Shown here piece after piece: positions 1 through 8,277 of a stretch of 64,000 nt of DNA. Every line of letters starts with the position of its first letter. Within the stretch, counting starts at the first letter, position 1. A program made the translations under genes and the position numbers. This DNA is from Pedobacter sp. KBW06 (GTDB lineage Bacteria; Bacteroidota; Bacteroidia; Sphingobacteriales; Sphingobacteriaceae): assembly GCF_003852525.1 (NCBI RefSeq), contig NZ_QAJL01000002.1, positions 116,403 to 180,402 of the forward strand. The letters are read 5' to 3'. The notes below the pieces were generated by a model. The model saw nothing but the letters and a program-made list of their open reading frames with translations. It ran no database searches and was not told the origin of the DNA.

Positions 1-2
1 AC

Positions 3-866
3 TTACACGACAGCAAAACACATAGGGAAATTCAGGATGGACTGGTTAACCTGGTTACCCATACCTGCAGGCTTTTAGCAGATTACAACGATCAGATTTA
101 CAGCGCTGATCTTTCCATGACGCCATATTTTGCCCGGTTTAATCCGCAGAATGACATCATCATTCATCCTTTCAAACAGGAAAGGCACCAAATCATGCTA
201 AAAGATAGTTTCCGGAGTGCCATACGCCTGGGCTGGGCTTCTGCGGATCAGGAGATGGAATATTTTAATGTAAAGCCATCTTTGCTGGGATTTAAGACCA
301 CCGGCCTGGATATCCCCTTACCCTTATACATCACCATTCATGCACTGGACAGGCTTAGGGAAAGGATCAATATCACACCGGGAATCATGCATGAAATCCT
401 GTTGCTTACTTTTTTACAGGACAAAATCCCACACCGCTGGTCGGGCAATGAGAGCCAGGTCGATTTTTGTATAGCAGACCAGAAAGTGGGGTATTTTGCA
501 GTGAAACTGCATGGCGACAAGCTCGTGGTCCGTACTTTTCTCTTCTTAACCAACAACGACACATTCGAAGGAGAAAAACTTAGCCGATTGCTGAATATCA
601 ACAAAATTGATAAGGAATACCTGGCCATTGACACGCTTCCGGCATTCAATTCTTACCATATTGACCAAAATGAAAAACTGAGCAAATTATTCAAAGATGC
701 GGGATGTGGTTCTTTACTGGGACTGGGTTATCTGCAGGAATTCACTGCTAACCAGGTCAAGGATAAAGATCCTGAATCCATCCTGCAATATCTTGCTGAC
801 GCTCCATATTTTAACAGGCAGTTACAAACAGACCACGATGAGCATGATGGCCTGAGTATTGATTAA
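3..866 (+). CDS. Unknown protein, 5' end outside the window
   Basis: The reading frame is open from the first bases of the window to the stop at 864-866, so the gene almost certainly starts further left. The first ATG in view is at 117, but the codons before it read as ordinary protein (LHDSKTHREIQDGLVNLV). At least 287 residues are visible. I do not recognise the family. The sequence is soluble-looking, with no signal peptide or membrane segment in view. It contains a stretch IHALDRLRERI around residue 75 of the part after the first ATG, and an acidic, His-rich tail (DHDEHDG). The next gene starts 31 bases after the stop. No function can be assigned. Confidence 0.75.
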   Translation, partial: LHDSKTHREIQDGLVNLVTHTCRLLADYNDQIYSADLSMTPYFARFNPQNDIIIHPFKQERHQIMLKDSFRSAIRLGWASADQEMEYFNVKPSLLGFKTTGLDIPLPLYITIHALDRLRERINITPGIMHEILLLTFLQDKIPHRWSGNESQVDFCIADQKVGYFAVKLHGDKLVVRTFLFLTNNDTFEGEKLSRLLNINKIDKEYLAIDTLPAFNSYHIDQNEKLSKLFKDAGCGSLLGLGYLQEFTANQVKDKDPESILQYLADAPYFNRQLQTDHDEHDGLSID

Positions 867-897
867 TAAGCTCACAAATCTTATTTACTTTTACATT

Positions 898-1368
898 ATG
901 AAAAAACACACATCTACAATTATAATTCTGCTATTCTTCTCCCTTTCTTCTTATGCGCAAAAATACATCCTTTCAAATGAGGAGGTGATTTTATCGTTCA
1001 CTACGAAAAATAACAAACGGGTAGTCCTCGCAAAAGATAAAGCCAATGCCTATATGATTTACCGTTTTGGAACCGCTCAGAAGATTGAATTTGAATTCCC
1101 TGAAAAAACAAAAGAGAGCTGGTCAAAATTCACCTACTCTTTTTACTTCAGAGGTGGCGGTGCTAAAAATGAAGGAATGGACCTGAATTATATTCATTTC
1201 AATAATAAAGGTTATAAGTATACGGTTTACGATAAAACTCCGGAAACAGGCATCACCATTACCAACCTGAAAACCAATAAGGAGACCGAAATAGAGGGAA
1301 AACCGAAAACAAGAAAAGGTAATCTGCTCGACTTCAGAAACAACGGACTACTGAAAATCACAGAATAA
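898..1368 (+). CDS. Small secreted protein of unknown function
   Basis: This 156-residue protein begins with a clear type I signal peptide: MKKH, a hydrophobic run, then SSYAQ, with likely cleavage near residue 21. The frame is open 13 codons further up (from 859), but the ATG at 898 puts the Lys-rich n-region directly before the hydrophobic core, so I chose it. The mature part is rich in beta-type alternation and Lys (for example FTYSFYFRGGGAKNEGMDLNYIHFNNKGYKYTVYDK), which fits a small periplasmic or secreted beta-sandwich protein. There is no Cys and no lipobox. It lies 31 bases after the preceding gene on the same strand and may be co-transcribed. No known family is recognised. Confidence 0.8.
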   Translation: MKKHTSTIIILLFFSLSSYAQKYILSNEEVILSFTTKNNKRVVLAKDKANAYMIYRFGTAQKIEFEFPEKTKESWSKFTYSFYFRGGGAKNEGMDLNYIHFNNKGYKYTVYDKTPETGITITNLKTNKETEIEGKPKTRKGNLLDFRNNGLLKITE

Positions 1369-1580
1369 GTGATCACCTTACCTGATATTGCAAATTTAAA
1401 ACCAAGAGATCAAGTCAGCTCAGATGGTTTTAGCGAGCTATCAAAACCAATAGCCCAGCAAAATAGGACAAAAAACAGGTCTTTGGCGGGCCGTCAAAAC
1501 GATAGCCCGTCAAAACAAGGGCAAAAACTATATTCCAAATACGGAATAGACAGGTAATCTGATCAGATTCTCCAACTAAA
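1369..1580. repeat. Intergenic stretch with short imperfect repeats
   Basis: No convincing gene is present. A 62-codon frame opens with GTG directly after the preceding TAA, but it has low-complexity content and no similarity I can name. The stretch holds imperfect copies of TATCAAAACCAATAGCCC (near 1439), GTCAAAACGATAGCCC (near 1493) and GTCAAAACAAGGGC (near 1509), a small stem TATTCC/GGAATA (about 1530-1548) and a 14-base perfect palindrome at 1556-1569 (AATCTGATCAGATT). It separates two convergent genes, so a terminator role is possible, but no classical stem with a T-run is seen. Confidence 0.35.
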
Positions 1581-1940
1581 TTAGCTTTGTTTTGGAGGAA
1601 AGTCGATTCCTGCCTCCTGAATCAGCTCATAACCATATTTCATAATGGTTTCAATTACAGGAATCGCTTTTAATCCTTTTTCTGTTATGCTATACTCTAC
1701 TTTCGGAGGTACAACAGGATAAACTTTCCGTTCGATCAATCCTTTTTCTTCCAGATCTCTTAATTGCGTCGTCAGCATCTTATCTGTGATATGAGGAATG
1801 TCTTTTTTCAACTCCCCATACCTGAGAATATTCTTGTGCAAACGCCAGAGAATGGGCATTTTCCATGTCCCCCCGATATGATTTAAAGCAAATTCAATGG
1901 GGGTATAATATAGTTTTTTATCATGAAAGAATTCTGGCAT
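1581..1940 (-). CDS. HxlR-family winged-helix transcriptional regulator
   Basis: This 119-residue protein has the HxlR signature: YTPIEFALNHIGGTWKMPILWRL at the N-terminus, ITDKMLTTQLRDLEEKGLIER as recognition helix, then a wing with VEYSITEKGL. The family binds DNA as a dimer and often represses a neighbouring detoxification or efflux gene in response to electrophiles or oxidants. The conserved N-terminal Cys of the redox-sensing members is absent, so ligand sensing may differ. It is divergent from the MFS transporter that starts at 2060, and the shared 119-base gap holds an inverted repeat. I infer that it controls that pump and probably itself. Confidence 0.9.
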   Translation of the reverse strand: MPEFFHDKKLYYTPIEFALNHIGGTWKMPILWRLHKNILRYGELKKDIPHITDKMLTTQLRDLEEKGLIERKVYPVVPPKVEYSITEKGLKAIPVIETIMKYGYELIQEAGIDFPPKQS

Positions 1941-1959
1941 ATGATGTTTTTTGGCTTTA

Positions 1960-1979
1960 TACTTTCCTAAAAGTAAGTA
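1960..1979. promoter_or_regulatory. Candidate HxlR operator
   Basis: TACTTTCC is followed by AAGTAAGTA, giving inverted TACTT/AAGTA half-sites 6 to 10 bases apart, between the divergent HxlR and MFS genes. HxlR boxes often have this TACTT...AAGTA layout. A GCAAATTTGC palindrome further right (about 2024-2033) contains a CAAATTTG that could serve as the -7 element of the pump gene. Assignment is by position and pattern only. Confidence 0.4.
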
Positions 1980-2059
1980 TCATACATAAAGGTGCGTACG
2001 ATAAATCGGGTTCGCTTATTGGGCAAATTTGCACAAAAAACAACAGCTACAAAAATTTT

Positions 2060-3229
2060 ATGAAACGAACACTTTATGTACTTGCCCTTGGCATTTTCGG
2101 CATTGCCACTACCGAATTTGGCATAATCGGAATTTTACCACAACTCTCCTCCGCTTTCCATGTCAGCATTGATAAAGCAGGCTGGCTCTTGAGTGCATTT
2201 GCATTGATTATTGCCTTATTTGGCCCATTCATGATGATGCTGGTATCCAGTTTTGACCGGAAGAAAACACTGGCCCTGGTGCTGGCTGCCTTTGCAGTAT
2301 CCAATCTGATCTCTGCATTTTCCCCCAACTTTAATGTTTTATTAATTGCCAGGATTTTACCTGCATTTCTCCACCCTGTATTTTGGTCCATAGGTCTGGC
2401 AACAGCTGCTAAGTCAGTACCAGCTGAGCAATCCCCCAAAGCCGTAGGTATTGTATTCGCAGGATTTACCATTGCGAGTGTTTTCGGCATCCCGCTATCA
2501 GCCTTTATCGCTGATTTTCTGAACTGGCAGGCTTCATTTATATTATCAGCGCTGATAAATGTGATATCTTTTGCAGGATTGTTGTGGCTTTTACCACCTA
2601 TTCACCGACCAGAGAAAAATAAGGCTACGGATCAGACTAAGATTTTTAGAAAGAGAATACTATGGATAAATCTGATCCTCGCCTGTTTAATGATTTCTGC
2701 AATGTACTCCACCTATGGCTATATGGCGGTATATTTAACACAAATCACCCATATGAAAGGCGGAGAAATTAGCCTGATGCTGTTACTTTTTGGCATCGCA
2801 GGTGTGGCTGGAAACTGGTTAGCAGGAAAATATTTAAGCAAAAACATAGATACGACAACATTGGTATTTATAGTCCTGCTGGCCATCGTTCACCTGCTAT
2901 TATTTTTCTTCGGATCTCATTTTATTCCGATGGTTTTGATGGTTTTTTTCTGGGGGTTAGTGCATACCGGCGGCTTTTTGATCAGCAATGTAAATGTCAC
3001 ATCATCCGCTCCTGAAGCTCCCGAATTTGTAAACAGCATTTTTACTTCCTGTGGAAATTTAGCCGTTACAATAGGATCTACAGTTGGCGGTCTGACCATT
3101 GCAAAAGCCGGAATTCATCAGGTCCCTTTTACCAGCATCGCCCTGCTAGTACTGTCTTTGGGGATATTGTTAATGAAAAACATAGGAAAAACCGGGACTT
3201 TTCAGATGAAAGTTAAAACGCAGATATAA
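2060..3229 (+). CDS. MFS efflux transporter, arabinose-efflux/chloramphenicol-resistance type
   Basis: The 389-residue protein has 12 predicted membrane segments. Its N-terminus (MKRTLYVLALGIFGIATTEF, then GIIGILPQL) matches the DHA1 drug/arabinose efflux group (YdhP, AraJ, Cmr-like), as does the loop after TM2 (SSFDRKKTLALVLAAFAVSN). Family members export drugs, sugars or other small molecules by proton antiport. The frame is open to 1865, but residues before 2060 come from the regulatory region, and ATG 2060 fits the family start. It is divergent from the HxlR repressor gene, which suggests induction by the same toxic compound. The substrate cannot be predicted. Confidence 0.9.
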   Translation: MKRTLYVLALGIFGIATTEFGIIGILPQLSSAFHVSIDKAGWLLSAFALIIALFGPFMMMLVSSFDRKKTLALVLAAFAVSNLISAFSPNFNVLLIARILPAFLHPVFWSIGLATAAKSVPAEQSPKAVGIVFAGFTIASVFGIPLSAFIADFLNWQASFILSALINVISFAGLLWLLPPIHRPEKNKATDQTKIFRKRILWINLILACLMISAMYSTYGYMAVYLTQITHMKGGEISLMLLLFGIAGVAGNWLAGKYLSKNIDTTTLVFIVLLAIVHLLLFFFGSHFIPMVLMVFFWGLVHTGGFLISNVNVTSSAPEAPEFVNSIFTSCGNLAVTIGSTVGGLTIAKAGIHQVPFTSIALLVLSLGILLMKNIGKTGTFQMKVKTQI

Positions 3230-3316
3230 AAGCGGAAAACCAGATGATATGCCTGGGCTTGCAGGAAACTTAAACAAGTTCAGGCAAATCATCTTACAGC
3301 AGCACTATTGTCCAAT
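3230..3316. other. Short convergent gap
   Basis: The gap separates the MFS gene from the gene on the other strand. It contains weakly complementary segments around GCCTGGGCTTGCAGG and CAGGCAAATCATC but no strong T-tailed stem, so a terminator is not assigned. Confidence 0.3.
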
Positions 3317-4225
3317 TTAAATGGATTGAATTTCCTCATTACCGGACAAAAGCAAATACTTTAAAAGCCATAACAATTCATTCTGGAAAACCTGGGCATT
3401 CTGATTCAGGTAAATCAAATCCGATTCCAGAATCCAAACTGCAAATCCCCCTAAATTATAGCCCTGATCATATATGTCCCTGATAAAAAGATCTATCACC
3501 TCATTCACCAGAAACGTGGTTTGAATGCAACCATCCGATCTTTCAGTCAGCACATAAACCTGATTGATATACCGTTCTGAGTATCCCAGTGAAGCTACCT
3601 TCAGCTTAATTCTGAGCGGATCATAACGATTTTCGATAAGAATCTCCTTTATGCAAAAAAAGGAAGGAAAAACCAGTTTGGCTTTATGGACATGGGGAAG
3701 ATCAAAATTCATATTAAATGGAGACTTCGACATTAAATTCGACACACTTTCAAGTGGATTAAGCGCTTCAGTAATAATGGGCGGACCATACAAAACTTCT
3801 CCTGAACGCCGAAAATATCTTTTTATTCCATGCTTTAAAAAAATCTCCCTAAACCTGATGTGGGTATAAATTGCAGTTCTGTCGGGCCTGTAATCGACCG
3901 GATGCAAGACTACGTTTTGAATTAAAACATCAAATCCGGATACCTCATTTCCTTTTTTATTCTGATCAGAAATGTAATCTTCGATCCCTTTCGCTATTGG
4001 TGCAATAACAATTGATGTAGGCTTATCCGCAATGAATGAAACAGTTACATCATCATTATCGGTCGGGATTAAAGTTAGCTCATAATCAATCACAAAGTTG
4101 CCGCCAGTTTGCTTGTACAAACAAAAACGTTCATGGTATTGATCCAGTATAGTGATGACTCTGGAAAAAGTTGATTCGGACCTGAGGACCGTGTATACTT
4201 TACTCATTAATAAAAAATTTTTCAT
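3317..4225 (-). CDS. Protein with two EF-G domain IV-like segments
   Basis: This is a 302-residue soluble protein without signal peptide. Residues 79-133 (KGIEDYISDQNKKGNEVSGF, then DVLIQNVVLHPVDYRPD) follow the elongation factor G domain IV pattern: a G-[IF] helix, a Gly, then GF.V.I......HPVD. Residues 242-295 (NEVIDLFIRDIYDQGYNLGG, then FAVWILESDLIYLNQNAQ) repeat the layout more weakly, so the protein seems to be a duplicated domain without the GTPase part. Known domain IV proteins are translation factors and ribosomal-protection proteins. A free domain could bind ribosomes or another partner, but this is inference. The start could be ATG 4225 or ATG 4207; a TTG at 4228 is less likely. It is divergent from a lipoprotein gene and appears monocistronic. 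Confidence 0.7.
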   Translation of the reverse strand: MKNFLLMSKVYTVLRSESTFSRVITILDQYHERFCLYKQTGGNFVIDYELTLIPTDNDDVTVSFIADKPTSIVIAPIAKGIEDYISDQNKKGNEVSGFDVLIQNVVLHPVDYRPDRTAIYTHIRFREIFLKHGIKRYFRRSGEVLYGPPIITEALNPLESVSNLMSKSPFNMNFDLPHVHKAKLVFPSFFCIKEILIENRYDPLRIKLKVASLGYSERYINQVYVLTERSDGCIQTTFLVNEVIDLFIRDIYDQGYNLGGFAVWILESDLIYLNQNAQVFQNELLWLLKYLLLSGNEEIQSI

Positions 4226-4374
4226 CAAGATAAAGACAATATCCTTATTCTCCCCGACCAGAACTTATTTAATTTCCAATTTAAAAAAATTCTTCCCAAT
4301 GAGTTCTCAATGCGGACAATTCGTCTCATTTTTGCAAAAAAATCATCCTACCTTTAGTGAAATACAACAGTTAA

Positions 4375-5187
4375 ATGATGGAAAGAATTACAGAAAACTA
4401 CGAGCGTTTATACCTCAATTTCATCAAAACATCTAAGTTAATTGTTATTGAAAAACGAATTCGACCTGGTTTTGCAGGGGTATTCAGTTTTTTATTGATG
4501 TTGATCCTGTTTGGATCCTGTAAACAAAAAAACGATCAGCATCAGTCGAACTCAGAACGTAAAAAAGTGATGTTTAAACAAGCTAAACCTGTGGAAATTA
4601 AACCGCATTCGATATTAAATTCAACTACAGGCTATGTGGAAGGACGTCGGTTTGTTATGACCTGCAATAGCGAATACCATCTTTTTTTGCTGAACCACAA
4701 AGGAGACACGCTTTATCAGGACAGTGTATATTCTCCCAATCAAAAGTTTGTTGACTTCAATGGAGACTGTTATAAAGATATTTTAATCGAATACATGACA
4801 AATGTACCGGGTATAGCTGATGTATTACTTTATGACAAAGCTCAAAATACGTACAAAAAAGTAAGTGATTTACAGGCTTTCCCTGCAGCAGAACGAATTG
4901 GAAATTCCGGTTACTATTACTCTTATCACCGCAGTGGTTGTGCAGATAAGAATTGGGATAGCGACTTATTTTATATAAAAAACTATAAAACAGTAAAAAT
5001 TGGAAATATTAGCGGGAATGAATGCGGCGACACCGATGTAAAAGACGGAATCTACATCAGTAAAATACGGGGAGAAAAGCAAACTCAGTTTGCTAAATTA
5101 CCGATAAATACCATCAGGCAATACAAAGACTATAAATGGGGATTTATAAAGCAATACTGGCATAAAAACTACAAAAGGTTTTTATAA
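4375..5187 (+). CDS. Lipoprotein with one calcium-loop-like motif
   Basis: The 270-residue protein has an unusually long charged leader (about 32 residues), then a hydrophobic run FAGVFSFLLMLILFGS and lipobox Cys49, so it is a probable lipoprotein. Two adjacent ATG codons (4375, 4378) are possible starts, and no better in-frame start precedes the hydrophobic run. The motif DFNGDCYKD (D.N.D...D) resembles the metal-binding loop of FG-GAP/VCBS repeats, and the surrounding strands (HLFLLNHKGDTLYQD, then DILIEY) fit one or two propeller-like blades. Three later Cys residues could form disulfides. A -7-like TACCTTTA lies about 20 bases before the start. The function is unknown. Confidence 0.75.
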   Translation: MMERITENYERLYLNFIKTSKLIVIEKRIRPGFAGVFSFLLMLILFGSCKQKNDQHQSNSERKKVMFKQAKPVEIKPHSILNSTTGYVEGRRFVMTCNSEYHLFLLNHKGDTLYQDSVYSPNQKFVDFNGDCYKDILIEYMTNVPGIADVLLYDKAQNTYKKVSDLQAFPAAERIGNSGYYYSYHRSGCADKNWDSDLFYIKNYKTVKIGNISGNECGDTDVKDGIYISKIRGEKQTQFAKLPINTIRQYKDYKWGFIKQYWHKNYKRFL

Positions 5188-5207
5188 TTTCTTTGAAATT
5201 GTTTCGC

Positions 5208-5271
5208 AAGAAGCCTGCCAGAGACAAAGACAGGATCACTTGCAGAACTACCAGATACCGACAGGCTTCTT
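5208..5271 (+). terminator. Long-loop hairpin after the lipoprotein gene
   Basis: AAGAAGCCTG (5208-5217) pairs perfectly with CAGGCTTCTT (5262-5271) across a 44-base loop. It lies 20 bases after the stop codon at 5187. There is no strong T-run, so it may be a terminator or an mRNA-stabilising stem. The rest of the 232-base gap up to 5419 is A/T-rich and presumably holds the promoter of the next gene. Confidence 0.4.
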
Positions 5272-5419
5272 ACACGCTATTCACTCGGTACCAACTCGGT
5301 CAGAAGCGCTTTATTATCGTGTAAATATCTTATATATTTCCAATAAAAACCAAATAATTCCAATATTAACCGTTTATCTATACTTATATTGTTTTTAAAT
5401 TAATTTTAAAACAATTGCG

Positions 5420-6847
5420 ATGGCCTCAATTAAAAATGGAATATTGGGTGGTTTTACTGGAAAAATAGGTAATGTTGTTGGCTACAGCAGCTATGGCGTG
5501 GACAGGATGAGATCCATATCGGACCGTACCGCGCTTGCTACAGCAGCAGAACTCAGGAACAGAAAACAGTTTAAACTGGTGCAAGACACCCTAAACTGTA
5601 TTAAAGAATTGGTAAAAATCGGATTCAAGAACTACTGGACCAAGACAGGAGGCATCAGAGGCGCGGTTTCCTATAATAAAACCAGGGCCCTTGAGTTAGA
5701 TGGAGACGATTGCACAATCGATCCTGAACGCTTCAGGTTTAGCGGCGGTGTACTTCCAGGATTACTTCACGCAGGGTTCGAGCTGGAACGCGAAGACCTG
5801 TTAAGGTTCAGCTCGAACCCTGAGCTGGTATACGGCGCTTCTCCAAAAGATCAGGTCATGCTGCTGGCCATTGACCTGGAAGGAAAAAAAGCATCCTGCG
5901 AATCTCTGGGCAATTTCATGGGTTCAGGTACAGATGTTTTAAGGTTTTCCAACGATTTAAAGGGTAAAACTCTGGACATCTATATTGCTGTTGTGGCTAA
6001 AGACAGGTCAAAACAATCCGACAGCCAGTATTTAGGCAGGGTCAATATTCCTGATCCGGATCATGATAAAATGCACAAAGAAGAGACCCATATCTTTCAG
6101 CAAATGGTAGAAACACTGACTTCTGAACAACAACAAGCCCCTACAGATTCCGCACAGGAGTACAAAGCACTGCATACCAACGCAATGAATGAGCAAGCAT
6201 ACAAACTGATTCCGAAAACAACAGATCCCGATGCCGTATCCGATATGTTTCCCAAATCAAATCACACCTACGTTATGAAAAATCACCTGCTAACCATCTG
6301 CTTTTTATTCCTGAGCAGTATTGCTTTCGCACAAAATCAACAGCCAAAAAATAGTATTGATGCCGATAAGTTATCAGCATCGCAATTGGCCCATATGGAC
6401 CGTATTGCTCCTAAAAACGGCTGGGTCCTGGTTAAATATAAAGGTGAAAATTACATCAGGAATTTTTCCAATAAAGACTACGTTTTATCATTGTCTGTAA
6501 AATGTTCAAAATCAACTCAGAAACCCGGTTACTTAATTGAATATTCCAGCAATTATGGTGATAAGGAAATGGGCGGAATAGATTTTTTAAGTTCGTCAAA
6601 AATGGATTTTGCAAAGGTGAGGTTTCATCTGGACGGTAAGAATTTCGAAAATCCGTTTTCCAGAGCTAAGAACAACAACTTTAGTCTTTTTTATCAGGCA
6701 TTAAAAACGGCTAAAATACTTAAGATTGAAACCTTCAACAATGAGTTTAATCCAAACACAGGTAAAGAAGAATTAAAATTAAACCGTGCAATTGATTTCA
6801 AACTGGAAAATGCAGCACTTTTAGAACTGCCTGTGAATTGTAAATAA
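5420..6847 (+). CDS. DUF6266 protein fused in frame to a secreted protein
   Basis: The frame codes for 475 residues in two unlike parts. Residues 1-215 match the DUF6266 family of Bacteroidota: start MASIKNGILGGFTGKIGNVV, then a Gly/Asn-rich start, and a C-terminal beta part ending YLGRVNIPDPD. Members are normally about 200-220 residues and cytoplasmic. A low-complexity linker (216-285, many Gln, Asp, Thr) follows, then a perfect signal peptide at 286-305 (MKNHLLTICFLFLSSIAFAQ) and a 170-residue unknown mature domain. A signal peptide in the middle of a protein cannot work as an N-terminal one, so either two genes lost the stop between them or the second part is translated from its own ATG at 6275. 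The functions of both parts are unknown. Confidence 0.7.
   Translation: MASIKNGILGGFTGKIGNVVGYSSYGVDRMRSISDRTALATAAELRNRKQFKLVQDTLNCIKELVKIGFKNYWTKTGGIRGAVSYNKTRALELDGDDCTIDPERFRFSGGVLPGLLHAGFELEREDLLRFSSNPELVYGASPKDQVMLLAIDLEGKKASCESLGNFMGSGTDVLRFSNDLKGKTLDIYIAVVAKDRSKQSDSQYLGRVNIPDPDHDKMHKEETHIFQQMVETLTSEQQQAPTDSAQEYKALHTNAMNEQAYKLIPKTTDPDAVSDMFPKSNHTYVMKNHLLTICFLFLSSIAFAQNQQPKNSIDADKLSASQLAHMDRIAPKNGWVLVKYKGENYIRNFSNKDYVLSLSVKCSKSTQKPGYLIEYSSNYGDKEMGGIDFLSSSKMDFAKVRFHLDGKNFENPFSRAKNNNFSLFYQALKTAKILKIETFNNEFNPNTGKEELKLNRAIDFKLENAALLELPVNCK
6275..6847 (+). other. Probable independent secreted-protein gene inside the fused frame
   Basis: ATG 6275 starts a 190-residue protein with n-region MKNH, hydrophobic core LLTICFLFLSSI and cleavage motif AFAQ, just like the secreted protein at 898. 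A TATGTTTC at 6244-6251, about 24 bases before this ATG, is one base off the Bacteroidota -7 consensus TAnnTTTG, so this part could have its own promoter within the upstream coding sequence. The mature part has no family I recognise. It ends in PVNCK. Confidence 0.5.
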
Positions 6848-6859
6848 AGATAAAAAAGC

Positions 6860-6904
6860 GATGTCGTCAATTGAAGATGATCAACAACTGACGACATCAC
6901 TTTT
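6860..6904. terminator. Bidirectional terminator between convergent genes
   Basis: GATGTCGTCAATTG (6860-6873) pairs with CAACTGACGACATC (6885-6898) with a single mismatch and an 11-base loop. It is flanked by AAAAAA on the left and TTTT on the right, so it can stop transcription from both sides. Confidence 0.85.
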
Positions 6905-6912
6905 AACAGCAC

Positions 6913-8256
6913 TTAGCTCATAGAAGGGAAAGAAATCCCCTTAATCTTTCTGAAAAGCTCTACTGCATAAATATCTGTCATCCCTGAGATAAAGTCCAGT
7001 ACGCTTTGAATTTTAGAATAAGCATCTGTTTCTTTGGTCAGGAACTGCTTTGGAATTAGTTCTACCAGTTTTTTGTGGTATTTAGACTCATTCAGCAGGT
7101 AAGCAGGAATAAATTCTTCCAGCAAACCGCCCATTACCTGATAACCTGCTACCTCTATCTGTACCACTGAAGAATAGTTATAGATCTTTTTATAAGAAAT
7201 CCGTTCAATCTCTTTCATTACGGACAGGAAAGGTTCTTCGATTGCATCCATCAGGCTGATGTTGAAATCACCATTCAGGATAGCTTCCTGTTCTTTAAAG
7301 AATACCGTAGAACATTGCCAGATCAGGGTACTGATGGACTTTGCCCTCATCAGGGTAATCTTGGCATCATTGTCTTCCATTTCCGCCAGTCTTGCAGGCA
7401 ATTTCGGATCATTACACAAAGGCAACAACAGCGTTTGCACCTCTTCGTAAGAAAGGATCTTCAGGCGGTGTGCATCTTCCAGGTCAATGATATTGTAGCA
7501 GATATCATCCGCAGCTTCCACCAGGTAGACCAGTGGATGACGTTTATAGACCAGTGGCTCCTCCTGAACCTTAATCAGGTCCATTTCTATCGCAATCTTT
7601 TCAAAACCACTTTCTTCCGACTGGAAGAAGCCATATTTCTTGGTATAAATGTTCTTTTTATTGTGTCCTGCCAAGGAAGCACAAGGGTATTTGGCAATAG
7701 AAGCCAGGGTAGCATAAGTCAGAGCGAAGCCTCCTGTCCCTTTCCCTGCAAACTGATGGGTGAGGATTCTCAGGGCATTTGCATTTCCCTCAAAGTGAAT
7801 CAGGTCTTCCCATTGTCCCGGACTTACCTGTGATTCGTATTGCTTGCCATCACCATTGGTAAAGTAATGAGAAATCGCCGACTCACCGGAATGCCCGAAA
7901 GCAGGGTTTCCAAGGTCATGTGCCAGGCAGGCAGAAGCGATAATATTGCCTACCTCACAAAGTAAAGGACAAGTCTCATCAATATTGGCATCATTTTCCT
8001 TGATCTTATTGTAAAAGATCGTCCCCAAAGAACGGCCAACACTGGCTACTTCTAAGCTATGGGTTAAGCGGTTATGAACAAACACGCTTCCCGGCAAAGG
8101 AAATACCTGCGTTTTATTCTGCAGCCTCCTAAAGGGTGAAGAAAAAATGATCCTGTCGTAATCTCTTTGAAACTCTGACCTCGCCTCTTTCTGATTCCCT
8201 GCAAACCTGTCTTCATTCCCCCAGCGTTTCGCCGATAATAACTTTTCCCAATTCAT
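6913..8256 (-). CDS. dgt: dGTP triphosphohydrolase-like HD-domain protein
   Basis: This 447-residue protein belongs to the dGTPase family, which hydrolyses dGTP (or other dNTPs) to the nucleoside and tripolyphosphate and so adjusts nucleotide pools. The metal-binding HD-domain motifs are visible: NRLTHSLEV with His66, LAHDLGNPAFGHSGE with His113-Asp114, and YLVEAADDICYNIIDLED with the second Asp. The N-terminal FSSPFRRLQNKTQVFPLPG is typical of the long (Escherichia coli-like) type, and the length is normal. It starts only 21 bases after the upstream lipoprotein gene on the same strand, so the two probably share an mRNA. A strong terminator follows its stop codon. Confidence 0.92.
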   Translation of the reverse strand: MNWEKLLSAKRWGNEDRFAGNQKEARSEFQRDYDRIIFSSPFRRLQNKTQVFPLPGSVFVHNRLTHSLEVASVGRSLGTIFYNKIKENDANIDETCPLLCEVGNIIASACLAHDLGNPAFGHSGESAISHYFTNGDGKQYESQVSPGQWEDLIHFEGNANALRILTHQFAGKGTGGFALTYATLASIAKYPCASLAGHNKKNIYTKKYGFFQSEESGFEKIAIEMDLIKVQEEPLVYKRHPLVYLVEAADDICYNIIDLEDAHRLKILSYEEVQTLLLPLCNDPKLPARLAEMEDNDAKITLMRAKSISTLIWQCSTVFFKEQEAILNGDFNISLMDAIEEPFLSVMKEIERISYKKIYNYSSVVQIEVAGYQVMGGLLEEFIPAYLLNESKYHKKLVELIPKQFLTKETDAYSKIQSVLDFISGMTDIYAVELFRKIKGISFPSMS

Positions 8257-8277
8257 ATAATGGATTAAATTTTAATT

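Noticed and set aside
1369..1557. 62-codon frame after the secreted protein gene
   Set aside because: GTG start directly after a stop, repeat-derived composition and no protein features; treated as a repeat region.
2074..2490. 138-codon frame antisense to the MFS transporter
   Set aside because: Lies entirely inside a well supported gene on the other strand and has no motif.
4152..4436. 94-codon plus-strand frame spanning the divergent gap at 4.2-4.4 kb
   Set aside because: It overlaps two better supported genes and has no coherent domain or signal.
7315..7833. 172-codon frame antisense to the dGTPase gene
   Set aside because: Shadow of the dgt coding sequence, with Gln/Cys-rich content unlike neighbouring proteins.
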